Below are positions 21,576 through 22,450 of a stretch of DNA of 22,450 bases, one piece after another; positions within the stretch are counted from its first letter, which is position 1; each line of letters begins with the position of its first letter. The stretch is from the NCBI GenBank assembly GCA_015767355.1, contig JADWMH010000007.1:1-22450 (forward strand), in the 5' to 3' direction. The DNA comes from Gammaproteobacteria bacterium (GTDB lineage: Bacteria; Pseudomonadota; Gammaproteobacteria; Chromatiales; Chromatiaceae). Both the position numbers and the translations under genes were made by a program. The notes below the pieces were generated by a model, which saw only the letters and a program-made list of their open reading frames with translations, did no database searches and was not told the origin of the DNA.

Positions 21576-21663
21576 GGAGAAGTGTCCGAGTGGCTGAAGG
21601 AGCACGCCTGGAAAGTGTGTATACGGCAACGTATCGAGGGTTCGAATCCCTCCTTCTCCGCCA
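21576..21663 (+). tRNA. serV: tRNA-Ser (anticodon GGA)
   Basis: An 88-nt class II tRNA with encoded CCA. The acceptor stem is GGAGAAG/CTTCTCC, the anticodon GGA is at 21610-21612 in the loop CTGGAAA, the variable arm is long (TATACGGCAACGTATC), and the T arm GGGTTCGAATCCC is standard. It reads UCC and UCU codons. The gene is nearly identical to the E. coli GGA-serine tRNA; the symbol is by analogy only. Confidence 0.96.
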
Positions 21664-21897
21664 GATTAAGCTATTGATTCTATTGGCTTTTTATCTACAG
21701 CCAATCCAGTCCGACCTGTTCCGGGTCGAGCAACGGGGCCAAGCTTCTGGCCCACACTCCAAAAAGCGATTAAGACTGACACCCGCCTGGGCATTGCGCG
21801 CAGTATGGCTATGCGGATCAGGCAAGAGACCGCCACAGGGCCTCCTGATATCGATCACGATATCAAATGAGTCCACGCTTCCAAGTTCACCCCTCAA

Positions 21898-22266
21898 TCA
21901 CTTCGAAACCTTGTCCAAGCCGATACAGTAGTACCCGGCATTACCTGACTTGACCTCAGGACAGGTCAGTGGATCAGAAGCCAGCTTGACCTCCTTGGCC
22001 GCTGTATCCATTGGTAAGACAACACCGTCACGATATCCTCTGGATTGCGCCCATTGCTGGCATTCCGGCGAGTATTCATCAGCATATCGCTGCGCATCAG
22101 CACTGGGATACTGAGCACAATCGATCACATTATTGATGGGTGATACACCGGTATTCTCATCCTTGCTCACTTGAGGAACTGGACTTTTATTCTCTGTGTC
22201 ATTACCACAAGAGACGAGAGCCAGAGTCATCATCGACATGGCTAATAGGTGGGCAAATCTGTTCAT
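21898..22266 (-). CDS. Small putative lipoprotein, unknown function
   Basis: I do not recognise this family. From the ATG at 22266 (GGA about 9 nt upstream; a GTG at 22290 is the alternative) it has 122 residues. A hydrophobic signal ends in the lipobox LVSC with the acylated Cys20, so it is probably an outer- or inner-membrane lipoprotein. After a Ser/Pro/Asn-rich linker come four more cysteines (in DCAQY, PECQQW, LTCPEV and YYCIGL), an even number that suggests two disulfides in the periplasm. It lies alone beyond tRNA-Ser with no clear partner genes. Confidence 0.75.
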   Translation of the reverse strand: MNRFAHLLAMSMMTLALVSCGNDTENKSPVPQVSKDENTGVSPINNVIDCAQYPSADAQRYADEYSPECQQWAQSRGYRDGVVLPMDTAAKEVKLASDPLTCPEVKSGNAGYYCIGLDKVSK

Positions 22267-22360
22267 ATTTTTTTCCAAGTAGTTTTTCACAGGCCATAAA
22301 CCGCTATCGATATAGACTAGCCTTGTAGAGCACAGGCTTCTTACGCATGCATTGCTTTAG

Positions 22361-22450
22361 TCACCGAGCCTGATAGTTGGAATCATGCCATTGATGCCAA
22401 TAGCCTTGCAAGCCATCACCAACCCAGCTAACCCCCATTGCGGGATTTTC
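22361..22450 (-). other. Open frame running off the right edge, identity unclear
   Basis: On the minus strand a frame is open from the edge to a TGA at 22361 (29 residues, ending SNYQAR); a second frame is also open to a TAA at 22357 (ending PTIRLGD). Either could be the end of a gene outside the window or chance, and neither is recognised. Confidence 0.15.

Noticed and set aside
1..22450. Defence, toxin–antitoxin, phage or biosynthetic system
   Set aside because: Every sizeable gene is assigned to a core family or a common transporter or hydrolase; the only unrecognised protein is one small lipoprotein, which is not enough to propose a system.

Overview
The window looks like a chromosomal housekeeping segment from a gammaproteobacterium. 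The basis is gene content and order: aroA–cmk–rpsA–ihfB, dnaX–ybaB–recR–hinT, dapC–dapD–yffB–dapE, a large RNase E whose catalytic residues fall at the same numbers as in Escherichia coli, a Pseudomonas-like EPSP synthase, and a GGA tRNA-Ser that is almost the enterobacterial gene. I cannot name the genus. Placement among environmental Chromatiales/Thiotrichales-like lineages is a guess, based mainly on the density of intergenic palindromes.

Layout, left to right. Positions 1-201 hold only repeats. A minus-strand block (202-5626) reads rne, rluC, a HAD phosphatase and sppA in transcription order. A 645-bp gap (5627-6271) without a credible gene contains the rne leader, a run of hairpins and a palindrome. 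A second minus-strand block (6272-10592) is aroA, cmk, rpsA, ihfB in transcription order. The plus strand then carries yceF (maf) and a cysZ-like gene. Next, on the minus strand, are a VOC-fold protein and a DMT transporter. Plus-strand dapC, dapD, yffB and dapE (14084-17981) cover the succinylase branch of lysine/diaminopimelate synthesis. The minus-strand block dnaX, ybaB, recR, hinT (18234-21283) is preceded by the SRP RNA gene. Divergent from the latter is tRNA-Ser(GGA). The right end has a small unrecognised lipoprotein.

The genes serve core functions: RNA decay and rRNA modification (rne, rluC), translation (rpsA, tRNA-Ser), nucleotide and aromatic synthesis (cmk, aroA), DNA bending (ihfB), replication and repair (dnaX, recR), protein targeting (SRP RNA) and cell-wall precursor supply (dap genes). 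I see no defence system, CRISPR array, prophage, secretion system or biosynthetic cluster.

The unusual content is between the genes. Most gaps longer than about 60 bp hold a palindromic or terminally repeated element, and I count at least eight kinds. The strongest case is an element flanked by CTAG, present at two operon junctions (1816-1979 and 16627-16836). Removing it on paper from the second site recreates a TAGTG stop/start overlap between yffB and dapE. Other elements are built from hexamers phased every 9 nt (TTCGTG/CACGAA), one of them a perfect 30-bp inverted repeat around 168 bp upstream of cysZ. A 40-bp module is nested inside two unrelated repeat families. The 234 bp after the tRNA (21664-21897) and the last 160 bp of the window contain no gene I can support.
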